A stretch of 64,000 nucleotides of DNA from Bacteroidota bacterium (GCA_025963715.1 JAOQAG010000017.1:124001-188000), one strand, 5' to 3'; counted from the stretch's first letter, positions 1 through 9,732 are shown. Made by a program: numbers and translations. Notes: a model not told the origin generated them from the letters alone.

Positions 1-186
1 TTTTTTATTACCTCGCGCATGATCGAAGCAAAAAAAGCATTTGAGAAAGATCCTTCTTTCGACCCGCAATTTTTTAACAATCTGTTTGTGAAATATCCTG
101 CTTTAAAGCCGTATTATCGCCCTTCATTCGCGGCAAAATTAGTATATTGCACAGTGATGTTAAGAAGAAAATTGAGAAAGCTTTAA
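1..186 (+). CDS. C-terminal fragment of a gene cut by the window edge
   Basis: Frame 1 is open from the first base to a TAA at 184-186, giving about 61 residues with no visible start. The fragment has a mixed charged start, aromatic-rich middle and a very basic end (RRKLRKL). It stops 13 bp before the next glycosyltransferase and is co-directional with it, so it is probably an upstream member of the same polysaccharide operon. I do not recognise the family from this fragment. Confidence 0.6.
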   Translation, partial: FFITSRMIEAKKAFEKDPSFDPQFFNNLFVKYPALKPYYRPSFAAKLVYCTVMLRRKLRKL

Positions 187-199
187 CCCATTTTTTGCA

Positions 200-1123
200 A
201 TGCCCGATATTTCAGTAGTCATCGTTAATTACAATGTAAAACAGCTGCTGCTGGATTGTTTGAATACGATATGTACTCATATTCCTGACGGTTTGGTTAT
301 TGAAATAATTGTGGTGGATAATAATTCTTCTGACGACAGTGTTACTGCTGTTACCGGTGCATTTCCGAAGGTAATCGTGATCGCTAATCAATTTAATGCA
401 GGTTTTTCGGGTGCCAATAATCAGGGAATGAACATCGCAAGAGGAAAGTTCATTTTTCTCCTAAATCCAGATACAGAAATTGTTGGAAATGCAATTGCAC
501 AATTATACAATTACATGTTAAGGGAACCGTCCTGTGTCATTGTTGCACCGCAATTATTAAATTCCGATCATTCTATTCAGTTATCCGTATGGAAAAATCA
601 CAGTGTGAGCGATTTAGTAATAGAAACATTTTTTTTGCACAAAATGATAAATACACTGCATTATCTGCCACCCAAGCTTAACACAACGTTTGAAGCAAAA
701 ACATTTTCAGGCGCTGCATTGTTTTTTAGGAAAGAATTAGTTGGAGAAATGGGAATGTTGGACGAACATTTATTCTGGATGGAAGATGTTGATTTTTGTT
801 TGCGTGCGCAGAAATACGGGAAATTAATGTATTTGCATTCCGCACAGGTGTTGCACCATAGCGGGCAAAGCCACAAGAAAAATTACAACATTGTGATCTC
901 CAATCAACTGCTCAGCAAATTGAAATTTTATAAAAAACATTTTTCCATTTTTAATGTCCTCATCGCAAATCTCAGCTGCTTCATTTTTATCATTTCCAGG
1001 CTGATTGTTTTTTCACTATTATCTCCATTCAGAGAACGCTTTCATTTGAAAGCAAAAGCGTACTTTTATACACTCAAACGCTTTTTTAAGTATTTGTTTT
1101 TTAACGAGAAGCGGATCGTATAA
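200..1123 (+). CDS. GT2 family glycosyltransferase (rhamnosyltransferase-like)
   Basis: 307 residues. The N-terminus has the GT-A start ISVVIVNYN, followed by VVDNNSSDDS (nucleotide-sugar binding) and the LNPDTEI acidic motif near residue 95, as in WbbL-like rhamnosyltransferases. WMEDVDFCLRAQKYG near residue 195 is the usual ED-containing acceptor/base region. A hydrophobic stretch near residues 250-275 suggests attachment to the inner face of the cytoplasmic membrane. The likely role is adding a sugar, perhaps a deoxyhexose, to a lipid-linked glycan. The next gene starts 9 bp later, so they are probably co-transcribed. Sugar specificity cannot be read from the sequence. Confidence 0.88.
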   Translation: MPDISVVIVNYNVKQLLLDCLNTICTHIPDGLVIEIIVVDNNSSDDSVTAVTGAFPKVIVIANQFNAGFSGANNQGMNIARGKFIFLLNPDTEIVGNAIAQLYNYMLREPSCVIVAPQLLNSDHSIQLSVWKNHSVSDLVIETFFLHKMINTLHYLPPKLNTTFEAKTFSGAALFFRKELVGEMGMLDEHLFWMEDVDFCLRAQKYGKLMYLHSAQVLHHSGQSHKKNYNIVISNQLLSKLKFYKKHFSIFNVLIANLSCFIFIISRLIVFSLLSPFRERFHLKAKAYFYTLKRFFKYLFFNEKRIV

Positions 1124-1132
1124 CAGATCATT

Positions 1133-2224
1133 ATGAAAATTTTAATTCTTTCGGATATAAATTCTGCCCATACCCAAAAATGGACGGTGGCATTGGCTCA
1201 GAAAGGACTGGAAATTGCAATTTTTAGCCTGACAGCACCGGAATCAGATTGGTATTTGGAGCATGGGATCATGCTTTTCGGATCTAAAAGGCAACAAGCC
1301 AACTCCAGTTCCAAGCTCGGTTATTTAAAATCTGTACCGGCTTTAAAATCTGCCATTGCTTCGTATCAGCCACAGGTCGTACATGCACATTATGCAACCA
1401 GTTACGGATTATTAGGTGCATTAACCGGCTTTCATCCTTTTGTAATTTCAGCATGGGGAAGCGATGTGATGGAGTTCCCACATAAAAATTTTATTAATAA
1501 AAAAATATTAAAATATAATTTCAAAAAAGCTGATGCGATTCTTGCAACCAGCCAGGTCCTGGTAGACGAGATAGGACATTTCAGTGCAAAAAAAGTATTC
1601 AAAATTCCTTTCGGCATCGACATCAATTTTTTCAAGCCCGCGGCAGCTGTTAACCCGCTTTTTCCGGAAGGAACGGTAGTGATCGGTACTGTAAAATCGC
1701 TGGAAAGCATTTATGGAACAGACATTTTAATTGCCGCCTTTAAAAAAATAAGAGACAAGTATCCTGATAAAAAAATCAAGTTATTGGTCGTTGGCGGAGG
1801 AAGCAAAGAGCAGGAATACAAAGCGTTGACTACATCGTTAAATCTCGATCAGGATGTTGTTTTTACAGGGAAAGTTAAATACGAAAATGTGCTCAATTAT
1901 CACAATATGATTGATATATTTGTAAATGTTTCACGGAACGAAAGCTTTGGTGTGGCAGTATTGGAAGCCGCCGCCTGCGAAAAGGTAGTGATCGCATCCA
2001 ATATTGGAGGGTTAACAGAAGTAGTGAAAAATGGAACGACGGGTTTTTTGGTCGCACCGGAAAACATACAGGAAACGGCAGATGCAATTGAAGAACTAAT
2101 TTTGAACGAATTTTTAAGGGTACGAATGGGGAAAGCAGGACGGGTATTCGTACAAAAACAATTCGATTTCAGCAGTAATGTGGAGGAAACCTACGCTGTT
2201 TACAAACAGGTGCTGACAAAATAA
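1133..2224 (+). CDS. GT4 family glycosyltransferase
   Basis: 363 residues with a GT-B fold pattern. The N-terminal half has HAHYATSYG and SAWGSDV, and the C-terminal half has the retaining GT4 E-x7-E motif in NESFGVAVLEAA near residue 265, followed by the SNIGGLTEVV donor-binding loop. No membrane segment is obvious. It likely transfers a nucleotide-activated sugar to the growing lipid-linked polysaccharide at the cytoplasmic face. It lies 9 bp after the GT2 gene and 47 bp before the acetyltransferase, in one operon-like run. Donor and acceptor are unknown. Confidence 0.9.
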   Translation: MKILILSDINSAHTQKWTVALAQKGLEIAIFSLTAPESDWYLEHGIMLFGSKRQQANSSSKLGYLKSVPALKSAIASYQPQVVHAHYATSYGLLGALTGFHPFVISAWGSDVMEFPHKNFINKKILKYNFKKADAILATSQVLVDEIGHFSAKKVFKIPFGIDINFFKPAAAVNPLFPEGTVVIGTVKSLESIYGTDILIAAFKKIRDKYPDKKIKLLVVGGGSKEQEYKALTTSLNLDQDVVFTGKVKYENVLNYHNMIDIFVNVSRNESFGVAVLEAAACEKVVIASNIGGLTEVVKNGTTGFLVAPENIQETADAIEELILNEFLRVRMGKAGRVFVQKQFDFSSNVEETYAVYKQVLTK

Positions 2225-2271
2225 ATGGAATAGAAATTAAGACAGAAATATAAATCATTAATCGCCCTCAA

Positions 2272-2820
2272 ATGACAAAGCCACCAAAACCAGGAATTGT
2301 AATAATAGGAGCAGGCGGACACGCTAAAGTGATCTGCGACGCTATTATTGCCGGGGATGAATACCACGTTGCCGGTTTTACAGATGCCGTTGTACCTGCA
2401 GACACACTTGTGCAATACGATTACCGCGTGATCGCACACCAGGATCATTTACAGGACATTACTAACCGTGCCGAATATTTTATTGTTGCCATTGGCAGCA
2501 ATCCGGTACGTGAAGAATTATATGAAAAAGCGCTGCAGTTTTTCAAACCGGTAAGCATCATTCATCCTACTGCTATCATCGCGCAAAGCGCTGAAATAAA
2601 GCTGGGAGCAGTTTGCCTTGCCGGTTCCATCGTCAATTCCAATTGCGTGATTTCCGAAAATGTCATCATCAATTCCGGTGCTGTCGTTGACCACGATTGT
2701 ATCATCGAAAAAAATGTGCACATCTCCATTGGCACGATGGTAGGAAGCAATTCAATTGTTGCGGAAGGGGTTACCACTTCGATCGGCGAGCGCATTGAAT
2801 CATTTTCAAAAATAAATTAA
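2272..2820 (+). CDS. NeuD/PglD-like sugar O/N-acetyltransferase, short form
   Basis: 182 residues. The N-terminus is a small nucleotide-binding domain (IVIIGAGGHAKVICDAI), typical of the NeuD/PglD family, which acetylates amino sugars or sialic acids using acetyl-CoA. The rest has left-handed beta-helix hexapeptide turns (for example IIHPTAIIAQSAEI and VISENVIINSGAVVDHDCIIEKNVHI), with the catalytic His expected in VVDHDCII. Family members usually run to about 205-220 residues and finish with further turns and a GNPA-type end. This one stops in ESFSKIN, so it is short at the C-terminus. With the DegT aminotransferase and PglC-like transferase in the same cluster, a bacillosamine-like sugar is a reasonable inference. 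Confidence 0.82.
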   Translation: MTKPPKPGIVIIGAGGHAKVICDAIIAGDEYHVAGFTDAVVPADTLVQYDYRVIAHQDHLQDITNRAEYFIVAIGSNPVREELYEKALQFFKPVSIIHPTAIIAQSAEIKLGAVCLAGSIVNSNCVISENVIINSGAVVDHDCIIEKNVHISIGTMVGSNSIVAEGVTTSIGERIESFSKIN

Positions 2821-2822
2821 GC

Positions 2823-3833
2823 GTGAAAACAGTTGCCATTGTCATCCCCTGCAGAAACGAAGAGAAGTACATTGCAAAGTGCCTCGATTCTATCTTAGCG
2901 CAGGATTACGATGTCTCGAAGATCAGCGTATATGTGTGTGACGGAAAAAGCACGGACGGAACGGCAGCAATCGTGAACGAATACGCGGGTAGAAATTCAA
3001 ATATATTTTTGCTCATCAACGAAAAACAAACCACGCCCTTTGCGTTGAACCTTGGCATTAAAGCTTCCACAGCCGATGTGTCCATTATTCTTGGTGCGCA
3101 TTCTGAGCTGTATCCCGATTATGTTTCCAATTGCATCGCGGCTTTCGCTCATGGCGATCTGATCGGATGCACCGGCGGCATCATCGAAAATGTGTACGAA
3201 AATGAAGTGGCGGAAGTGATCGGAAAAGCCATGTCGTCGGGATTTGGTGTGGGAAATGCGCATTTCAGGACAGGCAATAAAGACGGTTATGTAGATACCG
3301 TTGCTTTTGGCGCTTACAAAAAAGAAGTGTTTGAAACCATCGGCTTTTTTGATGAAGAGCTGATCCGTAACCAGGACGATGAATTTAATTTCCGGGTGCT
3401 TAAAAATAATTTTTCCATTTACCTGGCGCGTAACATCCGCTCCAAATATTATGTGCGTGCGGCATTCGACAAATTATTCAAACAATATTATCAATACGGC
3501 TACTGGAAAGTATACGTCAATAAAAAACACCGCACGGTAACCACAGCGCGGCAATTAGTACCGCTGGCATTTGTGCTTTTTTTACTGGTGGGTTTTATCA
3601 GTTCCTTTTTCAGTCACATTTTTTTATACCTGTTCCTTGCGGGATTAACCTCGTACGCGCTGTTATCCGCTTATAGCGCTGCCAGATTGAGCAGCAATAT
3701 CAAACAGACATTCCAGATCATGAAAGCATTTTTTATCCTGCATTTTAGCTACGGTATCGGCTATTTGCAAGGCGTGATCGATTTTTTTATTTTTCAGAAA
3801 CAGATCAAAAAAGAAGAAGTATTAACACGTTAA
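2823..3833 (+). CDS. GT2 glycosyltransferase, ExoA-like, membrane-anchored
   Basis: 336 residues from a GTG start 2 bp after the previous stop, which implies translational coupling. No upstream in-frame alternative is as good, because the domain begins at residue 4 (VAIVIPCRNEEKYI). The motifs YVCDGKSTDGT and the NQDDEFNFRV acceptor motif match ExoA-type succinoglycan glycosyltransferases. Two or three membrane segments lie in residues 240-325 (LVPLAFVLFLLVGF, LYLFLAGLTSYALL). The likely role is sugar addition during repeat-unit assembly at the membrane. It ends the first operon block: a 190 bp gap follows, with an AT-rich inverted repeat (arms 3830-3839 and 3859-3868). Confidence 0.88.
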   Translation: MKTVAIVIPCRNEEKYIAKCLDSILAQDYDVSKISVYVCDGKSTDGTAAIVNEYAGRNSNIFLLINEKQTTPFALNLGIKASTADVSIILGAHSELYPDYVSNCIAAFAHGDLIGCTGGIIENVYENEVAEVIGKAMSSGFGVGNAHFRTGNKDGYVDTVAFGAYKKEVFETIGFFDEELIRNQDDEFNFRVLKNNFSIYLARNIRSKYYVRAAFDKLFKQYYQYGYWKVYVNKKHRTVTTARQLVPLAFVLFLLVGFISSFFSHIFLYLFLAGLTSYALLSAYSAARLSSNIKQTFQIMKAFFILHFSYGIGYLQGVIDFFIFQKQIKKEEVLTR

Positions 3834-4025
3834 CAATTAATATTCTTCAAGCTATAAATAATTGTTAATTAATGTCTTGATCAGACTCTCTCCTTTTAAT
3901 TTTAATATTTAATTATAGAATATCCATAATTAGACAGCATATTCTATACATTCCTCTCAATTATAAAAAAATTAAGCACTTTTTGTTTAAATTCACACCT
4001 TATTAAACTCAAAACCATTACTACT

Positions 4026-5099
4026 ATGAATATCTCAAAACACATCAGTTTTTTCTTGACATTAATTCTTATAAGTAAATTATCACTTGCACAATTTTCA
4101 ACAGGCAGTGGAAATATTACTCAGGTAACTACCGGAAATGTAGGGATTGGAACACCATCTCCCACAACTAACCTGGATGTACAAGCAGCAAATCCTATCA
4201 TACGGGCGAAAATTAACTCTGGGGTAACCTCTTATGCGGCTGTATATGTAGAATCAAATACATCGGGCGTTAACCTTATTCAATTAATGGGAGGTCAGGC
4301 AATGACAGGAACTTTATTTGGTGTTAATCGTGCCGGAGCGGCTCAGATTTACTGTAATAATTCCCCGCTTATGATCGGTACTGGTCATGGCTATGATTTT
4401 ACACTTGGAACAAATGCTACAGCAAACATAACTATAAAAAATGGTGGGAATGTAGGGATTGGTACTACTACTCCGGAAGGAAATTTGCAGGTAGGAACCG
4501 GAATTGCAAAATTGGTATTTGGAGCAGCTACGGCAAGCACCATGGGATACGGAACAGGCTACCTTGGATTTAACGCATCCCGCCAAACTGCTGGCACCTG
4601 GACAGCTGCCGGAGATGGTGCTCACAACGGAGGATCAATCATATACGGGAATGTTAACGGTGATCTTCTTTTTTCCTCTATAGGTAATACAGGCGCTTCT
4701 ACACAATCCGGAATTACAGATGCGACCATTGTGAGTAATGTAAAAGTAATGATCACAAGTGCTGGGAATCTTTTGATCAATAAAACATCACAAACAAATT
4801 CCAGCTACAGATTAGATGTAAATGGCATGGTAAGGGTAAATGAGATCAGGGTTAATCTTACCGGTGCTGATTTTGTTTTTGGAAGAGGATACAAATTAAT
4901 GCCATTAAAGGATTTAGAATTCTATATCAGCCAAAATAATCACCTTCCGGAGATTGCTTCTGCAAAAGAAATGGAAACAAATGAAGGTGTTGCCATTGGT
5001 GAAATGCAGACAAAATTGCTTCAGAAAATTGAAGAGCTTACTTTATACATCATTGAGCAGAATAAACGCATTGAGGCACTGGAAAAGGCCAGTCAATAA
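4026..5099 (+). CDS. Secreted tail-fibre-like protein with coiled-coil C-terminus
   Basis: 357 residues with a signal peptide (hydrophobic core FFLTLILISKLSLAQ, cleavage near residue 23). NVGIGT-type motifs occur twice, near residues 37 and 141, each followed by a short beta-rich segment; this motif is widespread in Bacteroidota proteins that resemble phage tail fibres. The end, from about residue 290, has the MPLKDLEFYISQNNHLPEI block and then a heptad-rich coiled coil (about 320-355), consistent with a trimeric fibre. There is no type IX sorting domain and no peptidase S74 dyad that I can identify. It is probably a surface fibre or adhesin. It sits between polysaccharide genes and directly upstream of the T9SS-secreted protein. 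Confidence 0.75.
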   Translation: MNISKHISFFLTLILISKLSLAQFSTGSGNITQVTTGNVGIGTPSPTTNLDVQAANPIIRAKINSGVTSYAAVYVESNTSGVNLIQLMGGQAMTGTLFGVNRAGAAQIYCNNSPLMIGTGHGYDFTLGTNATANITIKNGGNVGIGTTTPEGNLQVGTGIAKLVFGAATASTMGYGTGYLGFNASRQTAGTWTAAGDGAHNGGSIIYGNVNGDLLFSSIGNTGASTQSGITDATIVSNVKVMITSAGNLLINKTSQTNSSYRLDVNGMVRVNEIRVNLTGADFVFGRGYKLMPLKDLEFYISQNNHLPEIASAKEMETNEGVAIGEMQTKLLQKIEELTLYIIEQNKRIEALEKASQ

Positions 5100-5172
5100 T
5101 TATTTTTTGTAAAGTTTCTGATTAATATTAATTATGCGGCATCGGCTAATTGATACTAATGCATAATATTCA

Positions 5173-7989
5173 ATGCTCAAAAAAATACACATGAAATATT
5201 TAAACTCAATTATACACGTTAAAACTAAATGTTTGTTTTTGTTGTTGATTCTCATCACGGAGATCAACACAAACGCTTTTGCACAGACCTACAGGCAGCA
5301 ATACGATAAGTTGGATCAAATTTATTATACAGATGACTTCCTTGATAGAAATAATTTCGACGAAGTCCTGCATAATGTTACAGGCTCTTTAATGCGTTCT
5401 TATGTGATCATGTACCGTGGAACCGCTGATCTCAAATACCTTAATAAATTTATTGTGGCCTCGAAGAGGGTAATAGATAGAAGAGATGATAATTGGACTG
5501 CAATTAAAGCATATACAACCCATTTGGGAAGCGCAAGTGGAACAATATTAAGCAATAGTAGCTATGGCTGGTCAAGGATTAGTGGCGGAGTGGTATCAAC
5601 ACGATATATGGAAACAGGGACAATTACCCGTCCGATGATTGAATTTATGCTGTTGATGCAGGAACATCCAGAACTGGACAATACACCGCTGCCTACAGAA
5701 GTTGGAACACCATTAGGCCAAACATCCTTTCACGATTATGCAATGTGGTTAAGAAGTAAAGTCGTCGAATCATTAAACTGGGAATATACTTACCATTGGG
5801 ATCAAACCAATGAATATTTTGGCGTAGGTATCAGTGGTAATTCAGATGCTGAAGGTATAAACCAGCAAGCTTCCTTAGGTCTTGCTTATCTTTTAATGTA
5901 CAAAGTATATATAAATGACGGGCTTGCCGATCCCGGATTCGGGATCATCGGGAAGCGCGTTGCTACACATCTTTATGATGTCATGATTACTAGAGGTACT
6001 ACTAATTCTTCGTCTACTGGTGGCTGGCAAAGTTGGATTGGTGGGTCTACCGGAGGTGCCAGTACGGTTATTGAAGATGTTTTTCATGCCCGGCTGGATG
6101 ATGAGATGGCCCAAGAAATGGTGGATCAAGGTCTAAATAACTCAAGCGGTTCGCCTTTCTCCGGTACTCAGATGGATGAGGTTGCCAACGGATTTTATTA
6201 CCATATTGGAGCGGTTCCCCGTACTATATATATGAATGTTGCAGCCACTAACAGTACTTGTAACCAAGCGTGTGACGGTTCGCCTGATGATACATATTAT
6301 ATGGCAGGTGCGTATGCTTATCTTTGCCGTTATTACTCGGGGATCTACCAGGAAGTAAGTGATATTTATTCCCCTGACCAGGTTATAAATGGAGCTCAAA
6401 ATACTGTTTTTGCGGGAGCCCCTTTCGATGTAAGTGGTAGTGGTGGTATCGTTATGCTTGGGCTTTCGCAGCTGGTTTATCATGAGCATCTTTTTAACCC
6501 ATTAAGTGTTAGAGCAAGCGCTGCAATTACTACACAGGTTGGTGGAGCTACATCTTTTAATTTTTTAAATAGCTCCAGCACCAAAGAAATTGCCGTTGCT
6601 AATAATACTGCACATTATATAAGGATTTATAATTTTGATAACAACTACAATATAAGTGCTCCTACGGACTTTAGTATCTCCGGTTTATCACTTAAAGGGT
6701 TAGCTGCAAGTAATTTTGATACGTCCACTCCAGAAGATGAGCTAGTGGCATTTGATGCGATCAGTCAAAAAATATATATCTATAAAAAAAGTGGAACAAC
6801 CATCGCATTACTAACTTCAAGTTCTGCACTTTCAATCACTGCAATTGGTTTGGCAACGGGAGAATTTAATTCCAGTAATCCCGGCAATGAAATTTTACTT
6901 GTAACGGCCAGCGGCGATGTTTCCATGTACAAGTATGATGCAACGACCAATACCGTTGTAGCTCTTTCTTTAAGCGGCAGTGCCACGGGATTAGCAAATG
7001 TTGCAGGAATGACTGTAGGTGATTTTGATGGGAATGGTGTGGATGAGATTGCTTTGGTAAACAATACAACAGGCTTAATCAATACGTATTCTATAACTGG
7101 AGGTAATACATTACAATCTGATGCTGTAAGTTCAAGCACGGGTGTAACCAATCAATGGAACGGAATTACCAGTGGCGATTTTGATGGCGATGGCTTAAAT
7201 GAAATAATGGTACACCGTAATTATGACGGGGCTTTTATGCTTTATAAGCGATCACTCACAAATATTATTTATAAGGATATGGAAATATTTCCTGTATCTC
7301 AGGGAAATGGGGTAATGTGTAAAACCAGCTTTGTAAATAGCCTTGGTAAAGATGGTTTAGTTACACTTAGAACGTTTGATGGACAAGTATCTCTATTCAA
7401 TCTCGATGGCTTTTGTAAAGGCTTGGACTTAAATAACCAAACGCTTGATGCAACAGCAAGTCTTGGAAATTATTATCCCATAGATTACCATGTAAATAAT
7501 CTATTGATTGCGGGAAATAATTTTTCCATTCCTTCGCCAAGTATCGTACAAATGTCATCAGGTAAAGAAATAAGATTTACTGATGGTTTTACAGCATCCG
7601 CCGGTAGCGATGTCCATGGATATATTGATTCTGCTTTAACCTGTAATCCGGACGTTTTTCTTCATAAACAGCCACAGCCGCACCGGAATCAAACACGGGA
7701 ATATTCTTCTACTGAAAAAACGCGACCCGCGCTCATTGATAATGAGATCATTATTTCACCTAATCCCAATAATGGTAATTTTATTGTAACATTTACCAGG
7801 AACGATCAAGCTATTACAATAAAAGAAATAAAAGTTTTTGACATATACGGGAAGATCGTATGGTCAGTCGGCGCATCATCCAATGCTACAATTAACATTG
7901 ATATTTCCAGTTATTCGGCAGGTATTTATTACGTGCGTATAATTAATACTATGGGAGAAATTAAAATGAAAAAATTTATTAAGCAATAA
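5173..7989 (+). CDS. Large T9SS-secreted protein with helical domain and FG-GAP-like repeats
   Basis: 938 residues. A signal peptide ends near residue 38 (NAFAQ); the ATG at 5191 would give a shorter leader. Residues about 40-440 form a helix-rich domain with regularly spaced aromatic and Asn/Gln-rich segments (EGINQQASLGLAYLL), which could be an alpha/alpha toroid as in polysaccharide lyases, but I do not recognise the family. Residues about 470-740 are beta-propeller-like FG-GAP/VCBS repeats with calcium-type loops DFDGNGVDE (about 617) and DFDGDGLNE (about 670). A GKEIRFTDGFTASAGS segment follows, then a type A T9SS C-terminal domain from about 859 (ISPNPNNGNF) to the basic end KKFIKQ. It is probably exported across the outer membrane and displayed or released. 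Its place in a polysaccharide locus hints at glycan binding or processing. Confidence 0.8.
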   Translation: MLKKIHMKYLNSIIHVKTKCLFLLLILITEINTNAFAQTYRQQYDKLDQIYYTDDFLDRNNFDEVLHNVTGSLMRSYVIMYRGTADLKYLNKFIVASKRVIDRRDDNWTAIKAYTTHLGSASGTILSNSSYGWSRISGGVVSTRYMETGTITRPMIEFMLLMQEHPELDNTPLPTEVGTPLGQTSFHDYAMWLRSKVVESLNWEYTYHWDQTNEYFGVGISGNSDAEGINQQASLGLAYLLMYKVYINDGLADPGFGIIGKRVATHLYDVMITRGTTNSSSTGGWQSWIGGSTGGASTVIEDVFHARLDDEMAQEMVDQGLNNSSGSPFSGTQMDEVANGFYYHIGAVPRTIYMNVAATNSTCNQACDGSPDDTYYMAGAYAYLCRYYSGIYQEVSDIYSPDQVINGAQNTVFAGAPFDVSGSGGIVMLGLSQLVYHEHLFNPLSVRASAAITTQVGGATSFNFLNSSSTKEIAVANNTAHYIRIYNFDNNYNISAPTDFSISGLSLKGLAASNFDTSTPEDELVAFDAISQKIYIYKKSGTTIALLTSSSALSITAIGLATGEFNSSNPGNEILLVTASGDVSMYKYDATTNTVVALSLSGSATGLANVAGMTVGDFDGNGVDEIALVNNTTGLINTYSITGGNTLQSDAVSSSTGVTNQWNGITSGDFDGDGLNEIMVHRNYDGAFMLYKRSLTNIIYKDMEIFPVSQGNGVMCKTSFVNSLGKDGLVTLRTFDGQVSLFNLDGFCKGLDLNNQTLDATASLGNYYPIDYHVNNLLIAGNNFSIPSPSIVQMSSGKEIRFTDGFTASAGSDVHGYIDSALTCNPDVFLHKQPQPHRNQTREYSSTEKTRPALIDNEIIISPNPNNGNFIVTFTRNDQAITIKEIKVFDIYGKIVWSVGASSNATINIDISSYSAGIYYVRIINTMGEIKMKKFIKQ

Positions 7990-8043
7990 TGATAAGAAGC
8001 AATGGCTAATTTTTTGCATAATTAATCCGAATAAAATTTAAAG

Positions 8044-9291
8044 GTGATAAAAAAGCAATTTCATATCAAAGCACACCAGTATCTCTTACTGCTGATCGCT
8101 TTTTGTTTGCCTTTTGCACGATTGGTAGCCATCTTTATTGCTTTGTTACTGCTCAACTGGCTGCTGGAAGGCGATTTTAAAAATAAGCTCCATACAATCT
8201 TCAAAAATAAATTCGCGTTGTTGTTCCTTGCGTTTTATGTGCTGCATTTAGTTGGATTATTGTACACGCAAAATATGGAAGCCGGTTTGTTCGATATCCA
8301 GGTAAAGCTTTCCCTGCTCATCTTTCCACTGATCTTAGGATCCCGCCCGGTAGATAAAACGGATAGAGATACTATTTTTTTAGCACTCATTGCGGGCGGT
8401 ATTTTTTCCGCATTGATGATGCTCACACGTGCTATTTTTACTTACTTCACAACCGGCGAAGAAAACTTTTATTACGAAGCCTTCTCTTCTTTTCTCATTC
8501 ATCCAAGCTACATTTCTATGTACCTGAATGTAGTCATTAGCTGGATGCTCATCAATTTAATGAATGGAGGTTTTGCCGGAAAAAAATTCTCGAATAAGAT
8601 CGCAGTTGCTATTATTTTATTTTTCTCCTTCATCATCGTATTGCTTTCTTCCAAAATGGGATTGATCACGCTGCTGCTGATCTATATTTCGTTCTTGGTT
8701 TATTTTATCATCAAAAGAAAAAAATACCTGTTGGGATTTTCCGGGATCGTGCTGATCTTCCTCGCCATCTTTTTGGTATTGCAGCTTTCGCCGGAAATTA
8801 AAGGCCGCGTTACCCGTGCCATCAGCGCAGTAACCAACGATAACCCCGATCAGAAGAACGCAGAAAGCACCGCTGTGCGCATGCTGGTTTGGAAAGCAGC
8901 CAACCAGGTGATTTCAGAGCATCCGTTGTTGGGAGCCGGAACAGGAGATGCCAAAGACGAGCTGATGAAGGAGTATGAAAATCGTGGAATGACCGGCGCC
9001 ATCGAACATAAATTAAATTCGCACAACGAGTTTTACCAGGTATTTGTCGCACTGGGATTGATTGGTTTAATTTTATTACTTGCCGGTTTATTCCTGCCTA
9101 TGATCTTCGCCATCCGCAAACCAGATCCCATTTATTTTTGTTTCCTGCTGATCATCATCTTTAATTTTTTACCGGAATCCATGCTCGAAACACAGGCTGG
9201 AGTGATGTTTTATGCATTTTTTAATAGCATGCTTTGTTTTTGTAACTTTAAAGTAACCAAAGAACCGGCAGTAACCGGAACTGTAAATTAA
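8044..9291 (+). CDS. O-antigen ligase/polymerase family protein (Wzy_C)
   Basis: 415 residues from a GTG start. It is a polytopic membrane protein with about ten or more hydrophobic segments and a larger loop near residues 270-325. That loop contains AESTAVRMLVWKAANQVI and HPLLGAGTGDAKDEL, followed by HNEFYQVFVALGLIGLI, the conserved pattern of the Wzy_C/WaaL superfamily (R and H residues in the periplasmic loop). It would either polymerise repeat units or ligate a glycan to a carrier at the periplasmic face. The sequence alone does not separate ligase from polymerase, or an O-glycosylating ligase. It precedes the DUF393 gene by 11 bp. Confidence 0.88.
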   Translation: MIKKQFHIKAHQYLLLLIAFCLPFARLVAIFIALLLLNWLLEGDFKNKLHTIFKNKFALLFLAFYVLHLVGLLYTQNMEAGLFDIQVKLSLLIFPLILGSRPVDKTDRDTIFLALIAGGIFSALMMLTRAIFTYFTTGEENFYYEAFSSFLIHPSYISMYLNVVISWMLINLMNGGFAGKKFSNKIAVAIILFFSFIIVLLSSKMGLITLLLIYISFLVYFIIKRKKYLLGFSGIVLIFLAIFLVLQLSPEIKGRVTRAISAVTNDNPDQKNAESTAVRMLVWKAANQVISEHPLLGAGTGDAKDELMKEYENRGMTGAIEHKLNSHNEFYQVFVALGLIGLILLLAGLFLPMIFAIRKPDPIYFCFLLIIIFNFLPESMLETQAGVMFYAFFNSMLCFCNFKVTKEPAVTGTVN

Positions 9292-9302
9292 CAAAAGCAA
9301 TC

Positions 9303-9710
9303 ATGGAAGAAAAGTACAGAGGATACGATATTGTTTTTTTTGACGGGGTGTGTAATTTTTGTAATGCCGCAGTAGACCGTATTTACCGGAGAAACAAAAA
9401 AAGAAATATTTATTACTCTTCCCTGCAATCAGAGTTTGCAAAAAAAAATTTGCCGCCGGAAGCAACAAATAACATAGATACCATTATTTTTTATTCCGGA
9501 GGAAACCTGTATTACCGGTCTTCCGCAGTGCTGCAGATCGCAAAACGCCTGGATGGCGCTTACCGGTTATTGGTTGCATTGTACATATTTCCACGTTTTA
9601 TCCGCGATGCGGTTTACAAGCTCATCGCGAAGAACAGGTATAAATGGTTCGGTAAAAAGGAATCCTGCAGGATCCCGACAGCCGGAGAAAAAAAATATTT
9701 TTTAGAATAA
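9303..9710 (+). CDS. DCC-family thiol-disulfide oxidoreductase (DUF393)
   Basis: 135 residues. The N-terminus FFDGVCNFCN carries the DxxCxxC signature of the DCC family, a thioredoxin-like predicted oxidoreductase group. The family motif YRSSAVLQIAKRL follows. There is no signal peptide, so it is probably cytoplasmic or membrane-associated. The biological substrate is not known for most members. It is packed between the O-antigen ligase (11 bp) and the DegT aminotransferase (22 bp), so it is probably in the same transcript, but a specific role in glycan synthesis cannot be shown. Confidence 0.9.
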   Translation: MEEKYRGYDIVFFDGVCNFCNAAVDRIYRRNKKRNIYYSSLQSEFAKKNLPPEATNNIDTIIFYSGGNLYYRSSAVLQIAKRLDGAYRLLVALYIFPRFIRDAVYKLIAKNRYKWFGKKESCRIPTAGEKKYFLE

Positions 9711-9732
9711 ATCTTAAAACAACATTTAAACA

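Noticed and set aside
4026-5099. Prophage tail gene
   Set aside because: There are no other phage genes, integrase or lysis genes around it. The protein has a bacterial signal peptide, so it is better read as a secreted fibre-like protein.
6780-7151. 123-residue minus-strand frame in the T9SS protein gene
   Set aside because: Shadow of the FG-GAP-like repeat region; low-complexity composition and no recognisable motifs.
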